64,000 bases of DNA from Psococerastis gibbosa (taxonomy: Eukaryota > Arthropoda > Insecta > Psocodea > Psocidae): contig OZ020486.1 in the NCBI GenBank assembly GCA_963971405.1, positions 8,951,419-9,015,418 of the forward strand, read 5' to 3'. This document shows, in pieces, positions 9,641 through 20,282 of the stretch. Numbering within the stretch: the stretch's first letter is position 1; each line of letters opens with the position of its first letter. The notes beneath the pieces are model-generated. The model searched no databases. It was not told the DNA's origin and saw only the letters and a program-made list of their open reading frames with translations. A program made the translations under genes and the position numbers.

Positions 9641-10285
9641 TCCATGAAGTCACCAAAGAAACTCTCACAATGATACAACAAAACCATAAGTCTTCAAAAA
9701 TTAGAGGCCAAAACTCGATGTTACAGGAACATGTAAATCTTAATTTTATATATAGCAGCATCTGAAACAGCATTCACATCAGCAAAAACATGTCATATTT
9801 GATTTGATAACAATGCGCTAAATGATCCAGTAAGTCTGGAATACAATAGTTATCATCACGAACATCTTGTATAACAATTCCACTGTCGTTAACCCATAAA
9901 ACAGAAATTTTCCAGACAAAAGAAAATTTACAAAACGCGAGGAAATATATTGTATTTGTGATTGCTCTAATGGCAATTAACACTTGTGACAGCTCAACTT
10001 TTGGAAATAAAGAAGACACACACAGCAGTGGCAGTAGCAAAGTACAAAAGTACTTTAACGATTTTCTCTTTCCCGGTGGCAGGGTGCCAAAGTTATGTAG
10101 CCTTGCAAATGGCTGGGCCATAACTTCACACTGAGCAAAACTCACTCTGGACTTTCCGCCAGAAATTTTGCTGCCCACTAGCTCTTTAGCAGCAACTTCT
10201 TTACTCAATTATAGCAGTTGTTTTTTTTCGCGCGCGTAACAACAATCAGGAAGCCTAGCATTTCGGCATTTTACTGTATACTAGT
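9641..10285. other. No recognisable feature; 144-codon minus frame
   Basis: 9774-10208 on the minus strand is open for 144 codons with a hydrophobic centre. No domain was recognised and no repeat. It could be an exon or chance. Confidence 0.25.
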
Positions 10286-10287
10286 GT

Positions 10288-10445
10288 CAGCAGTGACGGA
10301 TCTAGCCCATTTTGTTGAGAGGGGGGGGGGTAGTTGTGGATCAAAATAGGAAAAACACATGTAGGATCGATTAAATCAGAGCGTAGTAATTAATTTACAA
10401 TATTTTTACCAAATTTGGGGGGGGGGTAGCTGTTTGTTTCCGTCA
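10288..10445 (+). mobile_element. hAT-like left end, incomplete
   Basis: CAGTGACGGATCTAGCCC followed by a G tract resembles the outer end of the other hAT MITEs here. No matching right end or target duplication was found before the tandem array. Confidence 0.4.
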
Positions 10446-10515
10446 ATTTTTCCATGTCCCCTTTTATCAAAAATATAATATGGAATTATAATATGGATTT
10501 CAAACTTCTGTAAAA

Positions 10516-11350
10516 AAGAGGCGCCCTGCAAAACCGAATTGACGCGATGCGATATAGCTGCTGGATCATGCCAAGGCTGATGTAGCCGATTTAATCGCTG
10601 CTACACCCGTAGCACCAACGCTACAGAGAAAGAGGCGCCCTGCAAAACCGAAGGATCGTAATCAGAATCAGAATCAGAAGGATGGAAACACCATCATTGA
10701 CGCGATGCGATATAGCTGGATCATGCCAATGCTGATGTAGCCGATTTAATCGCTGCTACACCCGTAGCACCAACGCTACAGAGAAAGAGGCGCCCTGCAA
10801 AACCGAAGGATCGTAATCAGAATCAGAATCAGAAGGATGGAAACACCATCATTGACGCGATGCGATATAGCTGGATCATGCCAAGGCTGATGTAGCCGAT
10901 TTAATCGCTGCTACACCCGTAGCACCAACGCTACAGGGAAAGAGGCGCCCTGCAAAACCGAAGGATCGTAATCAGAATCAGAAGGATGGAAACACCATCA
11001 TTGACGCGATGCGATATAGCTGGATCATGCCAAGGCTGATGTAGCCGATTTAATCGCTGCTACACCCGTAGCACCAACGCTACAGGGAAAGAGGCGCCCT
11101 GCAAAACCGAAGGATCGTAATCAGAATCAGAATCAGAAGGATGGAAACACCATCATTGACGCGATGCGATATAGCTGGATCATGCCAATGCTGATGTAGC
11201 CGATTTAATCGTAGCACCAACGCTACAGAGAAAGAGGCGCACTGCAGTACCGAAGGATCAGAATCAGATTCAGAATGATGGAAAGATCACGAACGCGATG
11301 CGATAGTTGGATCATGCCAAGGTTGATGTAGCCGATCTAACGCTAAAGAG
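10516..11350 (+). repeat. Tandem array, ~155-bp unit, about 5.5 copies
   Basis: Units start at AAGAGGCGCCCTGC at 10516, 10630, 10785, 10940, 11089 and 11232, giving lengths 114, 155, 155, 149 and 143 plus a partial last unit. The 149-bp unit lacks one AATCAG hexamer from an internal hexamer run. The 143-bp unit lacks a 12-bp CGCTGCTACACC-type segment. The first unit has an internal deletion and the last is the most diverged. No frame spans the array, so this is a minisatellite-type repeat. Confidence 0.95.
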
Positions 11351-11652
11351 TAACGTATCCGGAAATAAGTGTAAATGATGCTAAATATCCCCAATAAATG
11401 AAAATTTACTAACGAGAATTAAAACAAAATAATCATTATATTATTAATTGTTCGCCAACAGCGATTAATTGGTGTTTCAAATGCTAGATGTTGGCGGAAC
11501 AATTTTTCATATTGGTTGCAACACGACCAAACCATTGAACGTCGGCTGCTTTGATGTAGGTTAGTTTTAATACCGTATTTAAATAATTTAAAAAATGCCA
11601 CCACCTGGCCCCATTTGCATCAATTATAAAAAACTGCAATATTGGCATCGCC
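11351..11652. other. No recognisable feature
   Basis: AT-rich DNA following the tandem array, with no shared repeat. Confidence 0.4.
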
Positions 11653-11925
11653 TTTTCGGTAGCAAGATGGTAGCGTGCTGGGTGCGGGCTTATACCGGTG
11701 TGAATCACTATTCACACAGGGACGGTTCCATCCCGTTGGGGGGGGGGGGGGTAGTTTTGGTTTTGGGTCAAAATGGAATTGGAGTGTAATAAATTAACAA
11801 ACAATATATTTACTAAATTGCTCCACCTGTATCCGTCTGTGTATACACACAACACAAGTATTAATTTACTTAGTTCGTCGACTGAAGAGGTCAATCGGAT
11901 GCATTCATTAAAATTGTTTTTATTA
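11653..11925 (+). repeat. SINE-C copy 2, interrupted
   Basis: The left part has GCAAGATGGTAGCGTGC. The right part has ACACAAGTATTAATTTACTTAG and CGACTGAAGAGGTCAATCGG, matching other SINE-C copies. The middle is replaced by the hAT-like element 11717-11841 and some additional loss. Confidence 0.65.
11717..11841. mobile_element. Small hAT-like MITE P in SINE-C
   Basis: Left end CAGGGACGGTTCCATCCC followed by a G tract. Right end reads CTGTATCCGTCTGTG. Flanking octamers TATTCACA (11709-11716) and TATACACA (11842-11849) match 7/8. The inverted ends are imperfect, so the exact boundary is uncertain. Confidence 0.55.
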
Positions 11926-12184
11926 GACAAACCTTCTTTAAAGAAACGCAGGAATATTGAGCTTTAGCAAAATCATGAAATCCCCTGCTGCAGTTGTGGA
12001 ACCGTCTAATCACTCACAAATACGGAAGGGTATTTCATCACAAAAGCATTGCAATTAAATGACGGTTGCTAAAACTCAAATTCTAGGTCCAAGGGGCTTT
12101 TATAAAGCTAATTGGATAAAAGATGGATTAAAACACATGGCGAGCATCAGTCAGATTTGAACGAATTTTGCAAAAATATACGAA
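11926..12184. other. No recognisable feature
   Basis: AT-rich sequence without a shared repeat. Confidence 0.4.
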
Positions 12185-12320
12185 ATATTTTACTTCTTCT
12201 TCTTTCTCTTCCCTCTTATTGCCGCGTGCGCACCGTGAGGGGGTCGCCCCGGACCCGGTCCAACGTCTTGGGCAGGGAACTTATGCGCGGGAAATCCATT
12301 GTTCCCTTAAAGGTAAATTA
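12185..12320 (-). mobile_element. Possible LINE 3' tail
   Basis: GC-richer than its surroundings. On the minus strand it ends in a GAAGAAG-type tail after a stop codon, like the LINE-2 tails. The coding part is too short for a firm family assignment. Confidence 0.3.
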
Positions 12321-12364
12321 ATGAGAAAACTCCTAGAAGTGTAGTTAACGACTTCAGTGCCAAT

Positions 12365-12545
12365 GTGGTAGCGCGTTAACGACGCGACGTTGGTGTCAAT
12401 GTGGTAGCGTGCTTGTACTTGTGCGAGTCTCTACACACCTTGCGGTCGGAGACGTATCGTAACTCGACACAAGTACCTATTGGGTTACTTAGTGTGGCGA
12501 CTAAAGAGGTTAACCGGATACATTCATTAAATTGTTTGTACGCGT
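12365..12545 (+). repeat. SINE-C copy 3
   Basis: One of the most complete copies: GTGGTAGCGTGCTTG, TGTGCGAGTCTCTACAC, GCGGTCGGAGACG, ACTCGACACAAGTACC, GGTTACTTAGTG, GACTAAAGAGGTTAACCGG and CATTCATTAAATTGTTTG in order. Confidence 0.8.
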
Positions 12546-13159
12546 GGTAAGTGACATCAGAAAAATTCGAATTGTTTGTCTACAGTTTTGTAGTAATCCC
12601 TTTCCAAACTCCAATGCATGGCAAAATACTGTAGCGTCCATTGCATTCCACGTTTCTCCGTTAGAAAACCTATACTTGGTGGCAAAAAGAAATTCCACCA
12701 TGCATGCCACAACGGCTATCAGCTCAAAAAGTCCAAAAAATGTAGAAGAGAAAATGTATTAGTATATGTAGGAGTAGGTTATTTCAAGCCTATAAGTTTA
12801 CGAGGGTAAGACCGTGAGAGCAGCAACTGCTGGAATGAATTGCGAGCTATTTGCAAATAAATGCCAAGTATTCCGCGTCATTTGCATTTTATGTTGGTCA
12901 CTGCTCAATTTCTCCGCTTTCACAGACTTCTCATTGAAATTCAGCTGCATTTTTCTGGCTTCCTTATTTCCAGAACCTCTTCTCAAAGATCCTTTTAAGG
13001 ATATAACATGAAAAATTCAAATGTATGCCAGTGAGCAAAGCTCCACCGCGCTATGATGTCTAAAGCGAGCCTTGGTATTTTAAAGCTCGGCATGAACTTT
13101 TTTTTTTTTTTAATAGAGATGACTTGACTCATTAGGTTGGGACTTAGGTTTTAAAAAAA
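12546..13159. other. No recognisable feature
   Basis: Several overlapping short frames on both strands but no recognisable domain. There is a T-tract near 13098-13111. Confidence 0.35.
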
Positions 13160-13242
13160 TATAAAATGTTAATCAAACAATTGAATGAATGTATCCGATT
13201 CACTTCTTCATTCGTCTCACTAAGTAACCTAATAGGTAAGTA
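13160..13242 (-). repeat. SINE-C copy 4, 3' fragment
   Basis: CAATTGAATGAATGTATCCG, CACTAAGTAACCTAATAGG is the reverse complement of the SINE-C 3' half. Truncated in the SINE's 5' direction. Confidence 0.65.
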
Positions 13243-13257
13243 AAGTAAGCCTTTATC

Positions 13258-13332
13258 CGTTGAAATTTCGAATTCGGCCAACACAAACTTTCCTTATACA
13301 TACGTGTACTAACGTATAAATGGGAAAGAAAA
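13258..13332 (-). repeat. Family D hairpin-end fragment
   Basis: GTTGAAATTTCG, AACTTTCCTTATAC and ACGTATAAATGGGAAAG correspond to the hairpin terminus of family D in minus orientation. Confidence 0.5.
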
Positions 13333-13611
13333 AAGTTGCAGGTATATACCCACTTGTTCAAACGCAAGTCCTAATTTAAACATTAAACCTCCCCGCTTTA
13401 ATTAGCATGCAATTTCCTTATCAAGTACCGTACCTTGCGTCTCAAACGATCTACCGCAAATTGCATTAATACGCGGATGGGTGTAACGATGTTTAATCTC
13501 AGAGAAGGTGCAAACGAGATTTACATGGTTCTTGATTGAGTCGAGACTTTAACAACGACACGAGACTAATTAAATTGCCGACCAAATTATTTTGGAAATA
13601 CAGTATATCAG

Positions 13612-14146
13612 CCTTATGTCTGAAAATGTTGATTTGCATTTAAATTCATCAATGAATCAGGAAATAAAGTGAATGGGGCATGCGTGTACAATAGTGTATA
13701 ACTGTTTCATCCACCTAGGTAGTATATTCATAATATATTAGGATGTGGGTTTAGTATGCAATAGTGTGTTGTGAGTGTTTACTCTGTTTACTGTGAAGAG
13801 TGGGTATGATGAAGTGTAAGTAGGTTAGAGAGGAAGGGATATGTAGAGGTACCTTGCACGGTACGAGATGATTAGCGGTAGAACTGTCGAAGAGTTAACA
13901 ATACAGTGTAGTTATTTGAATTATTATTCCGAGAAACTTACTTCAAGTATCCTGAAATGAGAATCTCTGTCTAGCGTACCTATACAGGCTACAGCATGTA
14001 CGCAGACTATTTGCAGCAGTCTACAGTCTGAATACAGCAGTAATCCGTATGTCTGCAGGTGTTGATTTGCATTTAAATTTATCAATGACTGGGGAAATAA
14101 AGTGAATACGATATGTAAGTACAATAGTGTATAACTGTTTCAGTTA
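13612..14146 (+). repeat. Direct repeat pair, ~100 bp each
   Basis: 13612-13713 and 14046-14146 share TGTTGATTTGCATTTAAAT, GGAAATAAAGTGAAT and ACAATAGTGTATAACTGTTT. Part of the intervening DNA (AATCTCTGTCTAGCGTACC, near 13965) recurs at 14581. A local duplication or a longer old repeat. Confidence 0.7.
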
Positions 14147-14213
14147 CATCTTCCACATTCACTTTGTAACACTTGTCAAAGTAAATGAAATAAAATAACT
14201 GTGTCAACCTACC

Positions 14214-14430
14214 GGCCGCCTTACCATGTTGAATCCAGTGGACCAGAGCAGGTTCAAAGATGCAGATAACTTGGTAGTGTGCACAGTGCCGGTAGGGAAA
14301 CATGGTAGGACTTGTCCTGGTCACCTTCAAACTAATCGTGTGACTTCACTGTGTTTCCCAAGTGGTTCGGAATCCACTATAATCAGGAGGTCCCCTATCC
14401 TATGGGCCCAACCATACTACTACTACTACA
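14214..14430 (+). repeat. Family 2 copy 1 with ACT tail
   Basis: GGCCGCC, GACCAGAGCAGGTTCAAAG, TTGGTAGTGTGCACAGTGCC, GGTTCGGAATCCACTATAAT and TCAGGAGGTCC follow the same order as at 21.4 kb. It ends in a short CTACTACTAC run, as does that copy. No coding capacity seen. Confidence 0.75.
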
Positions 14431-14821
14431 TTACCTGCTAAAAAAGCGACCGGTGTCGTTCATTAATATTTTTTTAGTAATACTAGTTATTTTATTTTAT
14501 TTACACGTGTAGAATTGCTTATATACTACTAGTATATTATAGTACAATATATTCATAATACTGTGGGATTCCGAAATGGGAATCTCTGCCTAGAGTACCT
14601 ACCGCTGCATATCATAGAGGAGAATGATTGCAATGTGATAGCTATCAAGGTGTTGAGCGCGGTCACAACTCTCTAGGCTTTCGGGCTAAACGAACTCCCG
14701 GCCTATCTTTTGGCTCAGCCACGTGGCCTTTAAAAAAAAAAAGTACCTACCACTTATGTAGACTATCTAAAACAGTAGCACCACCGTTGAGAATAAAACT
14801 GATCCTGAATTATGTGTAGGC
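14431..14821. other. No recognisable feature
   Basis: Includes a short segment near 14570-14605 resembling 13948-13985. Otherwise unassigned. Confidence 0.35.
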
Positions 14822-14960
14822 TTAACTCCCATTTCGCCCGAGGTGAAAGAGTCTGCCCTTAGGGTGCCTCAAGTTAACAAACAGACTCACTCCTCCGCCA
14901 AGCTGACAGGGTTGCTTAAAGCAGAAATGCTAAAAGCAGGCGTTGCGTGCTATGCCTGCT
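14822..14960 (+). repeat. Family 2, distal-part copy
   Basis: CCCGAGGTGAAAGAGTC, TTAGGGTGCCTCAAGTTAAC, CAGACTCACTCC, GCTGACAGGGTTGCTTAAAG and GCAGGCGTTGC match the distal half of the contiguous copy at 51.2-51.5 kb. Confidence 0.7.
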
Positions 14961-15289
14961 GAAGAACAAAATTATTCAATATTATATGTTTTATTTTATA
15001 ACATGAAGGAGAAAGGCACCAATATAAAGAAAACAGCATATCAAATAAGAGCACAAAATGGAAATCTCTCCGTTTTAGGGCCAAATAAAACAAAAGTCAA
15101 TAGGGAATCTCGTTTATGAGCAACAAACAAGAGCAATATATTGTGAAAGCGTTTTTCTTTTACATAATGTCCATTCCCAGGCAGACATTCCAAGAGAGAA
15201 TTTTGTATTGAAATCTGCATTGATTTTTGCCTGATAAACCTACAGGTGGCGTACGGTGAGTACTTGCAGTATACCATTTTGTGTATTTG
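14961..15289. other. No recognisable feature
   Basis: AT-rich sequence, no shared repeat. Confidence 0.35.
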
Positions 15290-15556
15290 CGTACATGTGT
15301 AATTAGAATGGTATTTAGAAGATATGGAGGAGATGTATATTTTGTAAAGGCATGGCGTCTAAAATGGCTGGGATACGTCGTAAGAATGTCAGAGGACCGC
15401 TTGCCGAACAAAATGTACAAAGCAAGCATGACTGGAAAAATCTGCAGGGACGTCCACGAAGCCATTGGGAAGCCGAAACAATCAGAGGAGGGTTGTTAAT
15501 AGGCCAAAGCCCATCATGGGCTGTAGAGCCAGAAGAAGAATTAGAAAATATTTAAT
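15290..15556 (+). mobile_element. LINE-2: 3' coding end and tail
   Basis: Plus-strand frames encode R-L-K-W-L-G-Y-V-V-R-M, a version of the W-x-G-H-V-x-R-M motif in the tail of many LINE polyproteins, then a basic region and the terminus ending in the GTAGAGCCAGAAGAAGAA tail also seen in the other LINE-2 copies. The frame breaks once between the two parts, so the copy is inactive. Everything upstream is missing. Confidence 0.75.
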
Positions 15557-15674
15557 TTCAATTACATTCATGAACCATTTAACAAACGATTAGTAAAGTT
15601 AAGTAAGTGCGATTACCAATCAAAACCTGTACATCAAATGTGACGGGTATTGATGGTATCGTACTATTTGATGT

Positions 15675-15815
15675 GTATCGGCGGCCCGATCATGGCGATT
15701 TTAATACCGGTGTTATTGGTATTAAAAATGTAAACAAGATAATTTTACAATGGAAAGTGCTATTCATAATTTGTTTGTTTACAGTTAATACCAATCCAAT
15801 CGCCATATACGACCC
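15675..15815 (+). mobile_element. MITE family F copy 2
   Basis: Inverted pairs GATCATGGCGATTTTAATACC / AATACCAATCCAATCGCCAT and GGTATTAAAAATGTAAACAA / TTGTTTGTTTACAGTTAATAC enclose GGAAAGTGCTATTC. It provides the empty target for MITE E (AAAATGTAAACAAG). Confidence 0.8.
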
Positions 15816-16094
15816 ACAGGTGGAGATACAGAATTCAATGGGGAGGGGGGGGGGTGTCATGAACCCCTTGACCTGAATATCTGTTATAGTGCGTTAGTAC
15901 TTGGCTTGCCTTTGTATAATTATGTATGTCAGTCAAATGATGGATCCTTGAAGTGGCTGAGTTTCAATATATCTACCGTAGTGATGCTGAACTTGTAGTA
16001 ATTTCTACTAACTTCAATATACATTAATACTTTGTTATATGCATTTTATTTAATCGTCCCATCGATCAATCTACTGTTTTGGGTTAGGGAAAAA
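15816..16094. other. No recognisable feature
   Basis: G tract at 15842-15854 followed by unassigned AT-rich DNA. Confidence 0.35.
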
Positions 16095-16200
16095 CGAAAT
16101 GTAAACCTAAACCGAAATTTAACCCTAGACCAAGGAAATATTACTGTACCTATTCTCATTGACAAATCGGAAAGCATGTACGGGTTGACTCGTACCGGCT
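16095..16200 (+). repeat. Family D end fragment (diverged subtype)
   Basis: CCGAAATTTAACCCTAG, TTGACAAATCGGAAAGCATG and GACTCGTACCGG match the subtype end at 5530-5660. Confidence 0.6.
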
Positions 16201-16411
16201 TTTTTTTGAATGAGTGCAAAATTGCTTCTATTATGAAAAAATGCTAAACAGTAGGTATTTTTGCTAATTTCGGAAGATCCTGGCTTTTATGCATAATCGT
16301 CTGTATTTTTCTTTGGGTAAAATTTACCCTTTCACTCACATTTAGCTAATTTCCTCCCCATACCTAGATAGCAATTCATTACACGTTAATACCCGTTGCG
16401 CTTATAGAAAC

Positions 16412-16706
16412 TAAGGCACTATATACCCGGGTATTGTCATCCGCCATGTTGTATCCAATATTTCTTATATGGTAAGTATTGTAAGAAAAGTAAAAAATTG
16501 AAAAAATGTGAAAAAAACTAATACACGTTTTAGTAATTTTTTATTATACACTTCCCTACTTGGTAGCACGTTTTTTAAATAAAAATAAATAAACAACGAT
16601 AAATTTCAAAAAATAAATAGGTAAACACCCAATGCTTGGCTTATACACAAGACTTATAATGAATACAACATGGCGGATGACAATACCTGTCTAATATAGA
16701 GCCCTA
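16412..16706. mobile_element. hAT MITE X with exact 8-bp target duplication
   Basis: Ends TAAGGCACTATATA and TATAGAGCCCTA are inverted, followed inward by the inverted block GTATTGTCATCCGCCATGTT. ATAGAAAC flanks both sides (16404-16411, 16707-16714) exactly. Internal sequence is AT-rich and non-coding. Confidence 0.9.
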
Positions 16707-16714
16707 ATAGAAAC

Positions 16715-17901
16715 AATACAATACAAACAACATATTTTTCAAACTGCATGACTTTATCAAACATCGAATTTTCAACATCCCCATACATATTTATCTATCT
16801 TAGCTTACAACAGACTACCAGATGAAACAAAACAACTATCAAATAATAAATATTTCCTGTTTCTAATTAGCCAATTCTTAAATAACAATTCAGAATATCT
16901 ATCTCAAATAGTCCCTAACTTCAATAATTAAATATACGGTACCTAATTAGAAATTATGCTCGCTATACTACCTTATTTATACTTCCTATATTATTGCTTG
17001 GATTTTAATTACTATTTTTATTATTTTTAACAATAACTACAGTTGTTTTGGACCCATCAAGGGCCACGGGTCCACGGTATTTTTGTATCATAAATGCATA
17101 TTATTGTATGTATTATATTGATTGATATAAAATTTCACAAAAATCTAGCTCTAGCGGCCCGAAATACCGTACGTCTTCCAACTAACATCCATGATGTCTT
17201 CACTTTTCAGTATAAAAACAAGAAAAAAAAGTAGGAAGACGTATTTCTGAACGCGCTACATTTGAAATAATAAGATTTTATTGGAGAAATTGAATCTAGG
17301 AAACAGAACTAGGAAATATCGGTTGACGCCACTTGCTAAGGGGAGGGAGGCTTGGGGAGGGGGAGAGGGGTGTCATACGATCCAAAGCCCAATATTTATC
17401 TTCCGAGTCTTTTTCCTCCGCTGCTGTGTCGCTACTCATTTTCCAGGTCAATAAAATTTCGATCATCCTGGATTTTAAGGTCGGAACCCAGCTTATACCG
17501 TACGCGGCAAGCAAAAGATAGGGTCAATATGGCGACGCCATCAGTTCTTTCCAAGGGACAACTCCTCCGTACAAGAGAAAACTGGGTTAACTTCGTTTTC
17601 GACAGTTTCGAGATTATTGCAAAGTAAATATAAACAAGCATGTGAATTTGCTGCCTTCAAGAGGAAACAGTGGCACGTCGAGTTACCCTACATTAAATTG
17701 GTAAACAACATACTTAACGTATTTAATAAGAATGATTTTTTTTTGGGGGGGGGGGGGTGATCCGAAATGACTAATATTGAAGTTGCTTCAACTTCAACTT
17801 CATTTCTTTTTTATCACTTTCGTTACTGTGGTGTTATGATACTGACAAACAAACAGCGCAAAAAACTTGTAAGCGGATACTTTGACCTTTGGCCTCTGTT
17901 G
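16715..17901. other. No recognisable feature
   Basis: AT-rich DNA with a TATTTTTATTATTTTTAA-type stretch near 17010-17030 and a G run at 17744-17757. Short overlapping frames at 17296-17641 carry no recognisable domain. Confidence 0.35.
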
Positions 17902-18112
17902 CAGTGGCGTAACAGAAGGGTAGCAAGTTACGTCAAAGGGCGCCCCGCAGAAAGGAAAAAAACGTAAATGATTTGGGATTTTCTAAAAGTATTTAAAAAT
18001 TAAAAAAAAAATTAATTTAAGAAAAGAAAATGATTGATCAGGCCTAGTATAATTGCAAAATATTGTCTGCTCTGTCTTGCGTAAGGGCCCCCAAAAATTT
18101 GTTAAGCCACTG
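17902..18112. mobile_element. hAT-like MITE Q
   Basis: Left end CAGTGGCGTAACAG and right end TTGTTAAGCCACTG are inverted. Flanks CTCTGTTG (17894-17901) and TTCTGTTC (18113-18120) match 6/8. Length 211 bp, AT-rich inside, no frame. Confidence 0.75.
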
Positions 18113-18120
18113 TTCTGTTC

Positions 18121-18855
18121 TGTTGCGTGCCCACGACGTAGTCATTTCATAATTAAACTTCCATTGAAATAATAGTGTAGAAAAGTGCGAAAAGCGCGGT
18201 TACACCGTTTAGAGAGTGGCCTACTCTAAAAAAATGCACATTTGTTATGTACGAACTAGAGTACAGTCCAGGAAATAACTTGGAATAGCCTGAAGGTTAC
18301 ACACGAAAAGTGCTCGGGATTTTTAAAAACGAAATGAAAAATCTCCGTTGGGGTTTATACATTTTCAGTTTCGAAAAATATTTTTATGGAAATACCCGGG
18401 TGAATTTATATTAGCGGACAACGTCACGGTCCACTCTTTCGAAAGTGCTCTTGACAGCGATAGAGAAAGTTGTAAGAGAAAGTAATGAACCCTAACGTCA
18501 GATATTTTTACATTTCTGCATTTAGAGTTTTTATGTAAATGTACCATGTACTAAAGTATTTGCAAAAGTATCTAGACGACAAATTCATTCCATATTTATC
18601 TTATTTTGCGTATTAGTAGAGGAGAAAGATATACGGAAGGTTAAAGCTGCATTAATTCTTATCTTGTATACATTAAATCTAAAATGTTTGGCTTACACGT
18701 TTATTTTTTTTAAATGAGGTGTCAAAAGGGCGGCACGTTATGACCATATTTCGATACGTATCGTCGTGCAATGAGTTCTATATAAGAGAAAAAGACATTT
18801 GAGTGCGAAAAAAATATTTTTTTTTTAAATTCTGTTACATTTTTTCTATGGTTGG
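18121..18855. other. No recognisable feature
   Basis: AT-rich sequence. GTACAGTCCAGGAAAT near 18250 resembles the terminus of the element at 45.8 kb, but no partner end was found. Confidence 0.35.
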
Positions 18856-18861
18856 TCATAG

Positions 18862-19010
18862 GAAATGTGGCATTAGTGGGCCTACTATGACGGTCATTTT
18901 TAATTTTAACCTGGGATTACAAGTGTAAATAAGATAATTTTACAACTATTCCAAATTTCTCTGTTTACATTTTTAACCCCAACGCTTGCCCAATAGCCCA
19001 CTACGTATTA
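18862..19010 (+). mobile_element. MITE family F copy 3
   Basis: GTGGGCCTACTATGACGGTC at the left and AATAGCCCACTAC at the right are inverted. The core has GTGTAAATAAGATAATTTTAC and GTTTACATTTTTAACCCC. Shortened relative to copy 2. Confidence 0.65.
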
Positions 19011-19104
19011 ATGGGAAAGCAAAAATAAGCAATCCGCGATGGCGTTGTACAATAGTAGGAAAGATGCGCTTACACTATTGGTAAAGGTTAATGGCAATAA
19101 CTAT

Positions 19105-19294
19105 TTAATAAAAGGTTAGTTGGATTTACATTGCCTGCTGTGTTAATAGTCATTAGAGGCAGAGACCTCATAGTCATCGAACCCCCTTCCCCTGACAATA
19201 TGCTCCAGCCTAATTTTTTCGATGACTATGAGGCCCATGCTTCTAGTGTCTATTAACACAGCAGGCGATGTAGGTCCAACCAACCTTATTTTAA
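19105..19294. repeat. Inverted-repeat element T
   Basis: Arms GTTGGATTTACATTGCCTGC...CCTCATAGTCATCGAA and TTCGATGACTATGAGG...GCAGGCGATGTAGGTCCAAC are inverted over ~65 bp with a ~45-bp spacer. Weaker inverted similarity continues outward to TTAATAAAAGG / CCTTATTTTAA. Likely a MITE. No target duplication could be fixed. Confidence 0.75.
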
Positions 19295-19364
19295 CTGGTG
19301 CACTTACGCCATCCAATTCCTAGAATCAAGCACAACTAGGCTACCCATTGCGTCAATACTTATT

Positions 19365-20282
19365 AAGAACCGGTCCGAGTTTACTCGAACATGCTTTCCA
19401 ATTCATCAAGTAGTAGCTAGAGGAAATTAGTAATTTCATGGTAAATAATTTTCCTATAGTTAAACTTCAGGCATCTCGGGGAGGGGGGGTTCCACCTGAT
19501 GTCACTGGAGGTGAGGTAAATTCTAGATAGGTCAGACCAACAAATTACCACACAGCAATAATGGCAGGGCACGCAATGCATTTCATCGTGAATTTTCATT
19601 CTTTTTTGCACAAAACCAAATAGTTTTTTGGGAAAGCAATCTGTCCGGTTTCGTTACTCAATTTAACACCTAAAACATGCCTGATGGTAGAAATCATCGA
19701 TTGAAAGGTTTCACAGAAAAATTATTTTTTAGTAATTTTTATTAAAATTTAGTTATTTTTATTTTTTTACCCCCAAAAGCAAACTATCAAGGGGCAATTG
19801 ACCCCCCCACATTTTGTCAACATTAATAACGACTACAATATATGTGAATTTAAAAGAAATCGTTTGGATAAATAATTTTTTTAGACGTTTTTTGGAGTTT
19901 TTTGAAAATAAAACCCCTCCAAATTGAGATAGCCAAAAAAAAAAATGTTCCGAGGTATGATTATTGTGAACCTACATGCCGAATTTCATCATAATCGACC
20001 GAGTAGTTTGCCCGGAAATCGATGAACAGACAGACAGAGCGACTGACAGACAGACAGACATTTCGTAAAAACCACAAAAATCGACCGAGTAGTTTGCCCG
20101 GAAATCGACCCACAGACAGACAGAGCGACAGAAAGAGCGACAGACAGACAGACATTTCGTAAAAACCATTTTTTTTTGGGGGGTTCCTGGGACCTCAAAA
20201 CGTGTAAATCCGTTGAAATCTCGGAATCGAAAATTTGGACCATCACAAAGCTTTCCTTATACTACGTATAAATTGGAAAGCA
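19365..20282 (-). repeat. Family D, full copy with internal duplication
   Basis: Runs from AAGAACCGGTCCGAGTTTAC to AAATTGGAAAG, i.e. both family ends in minus orientation. The TCGACCGAGTAGTTTGCCCG...ATTTCGTAAAAACCA block occurs twice in tandem (about 19993-20080 and 20081-20167), a duplication not seen in the other copies. Confidence 0.85.

Noticed and set aside
9774..10208. 144-codon minus-strand frame
   Set aside because: No recognisable domain, no repeat support and no codon pattern I could judge. It is within the range of chance frames for 64 kb.
10516..11350. CRISPR-like array
   Set aside because: Units are contiguous with no unique spacers, and the sequence is eukaryotic; it is a tandem minisatellite.
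19961..20246. Cys/Ser/Leu-rich frames resembling secreted or membrane peptides
   Set aside because: They come from the GTCT/CAGA tract of family D and recur out of frame in other copies.
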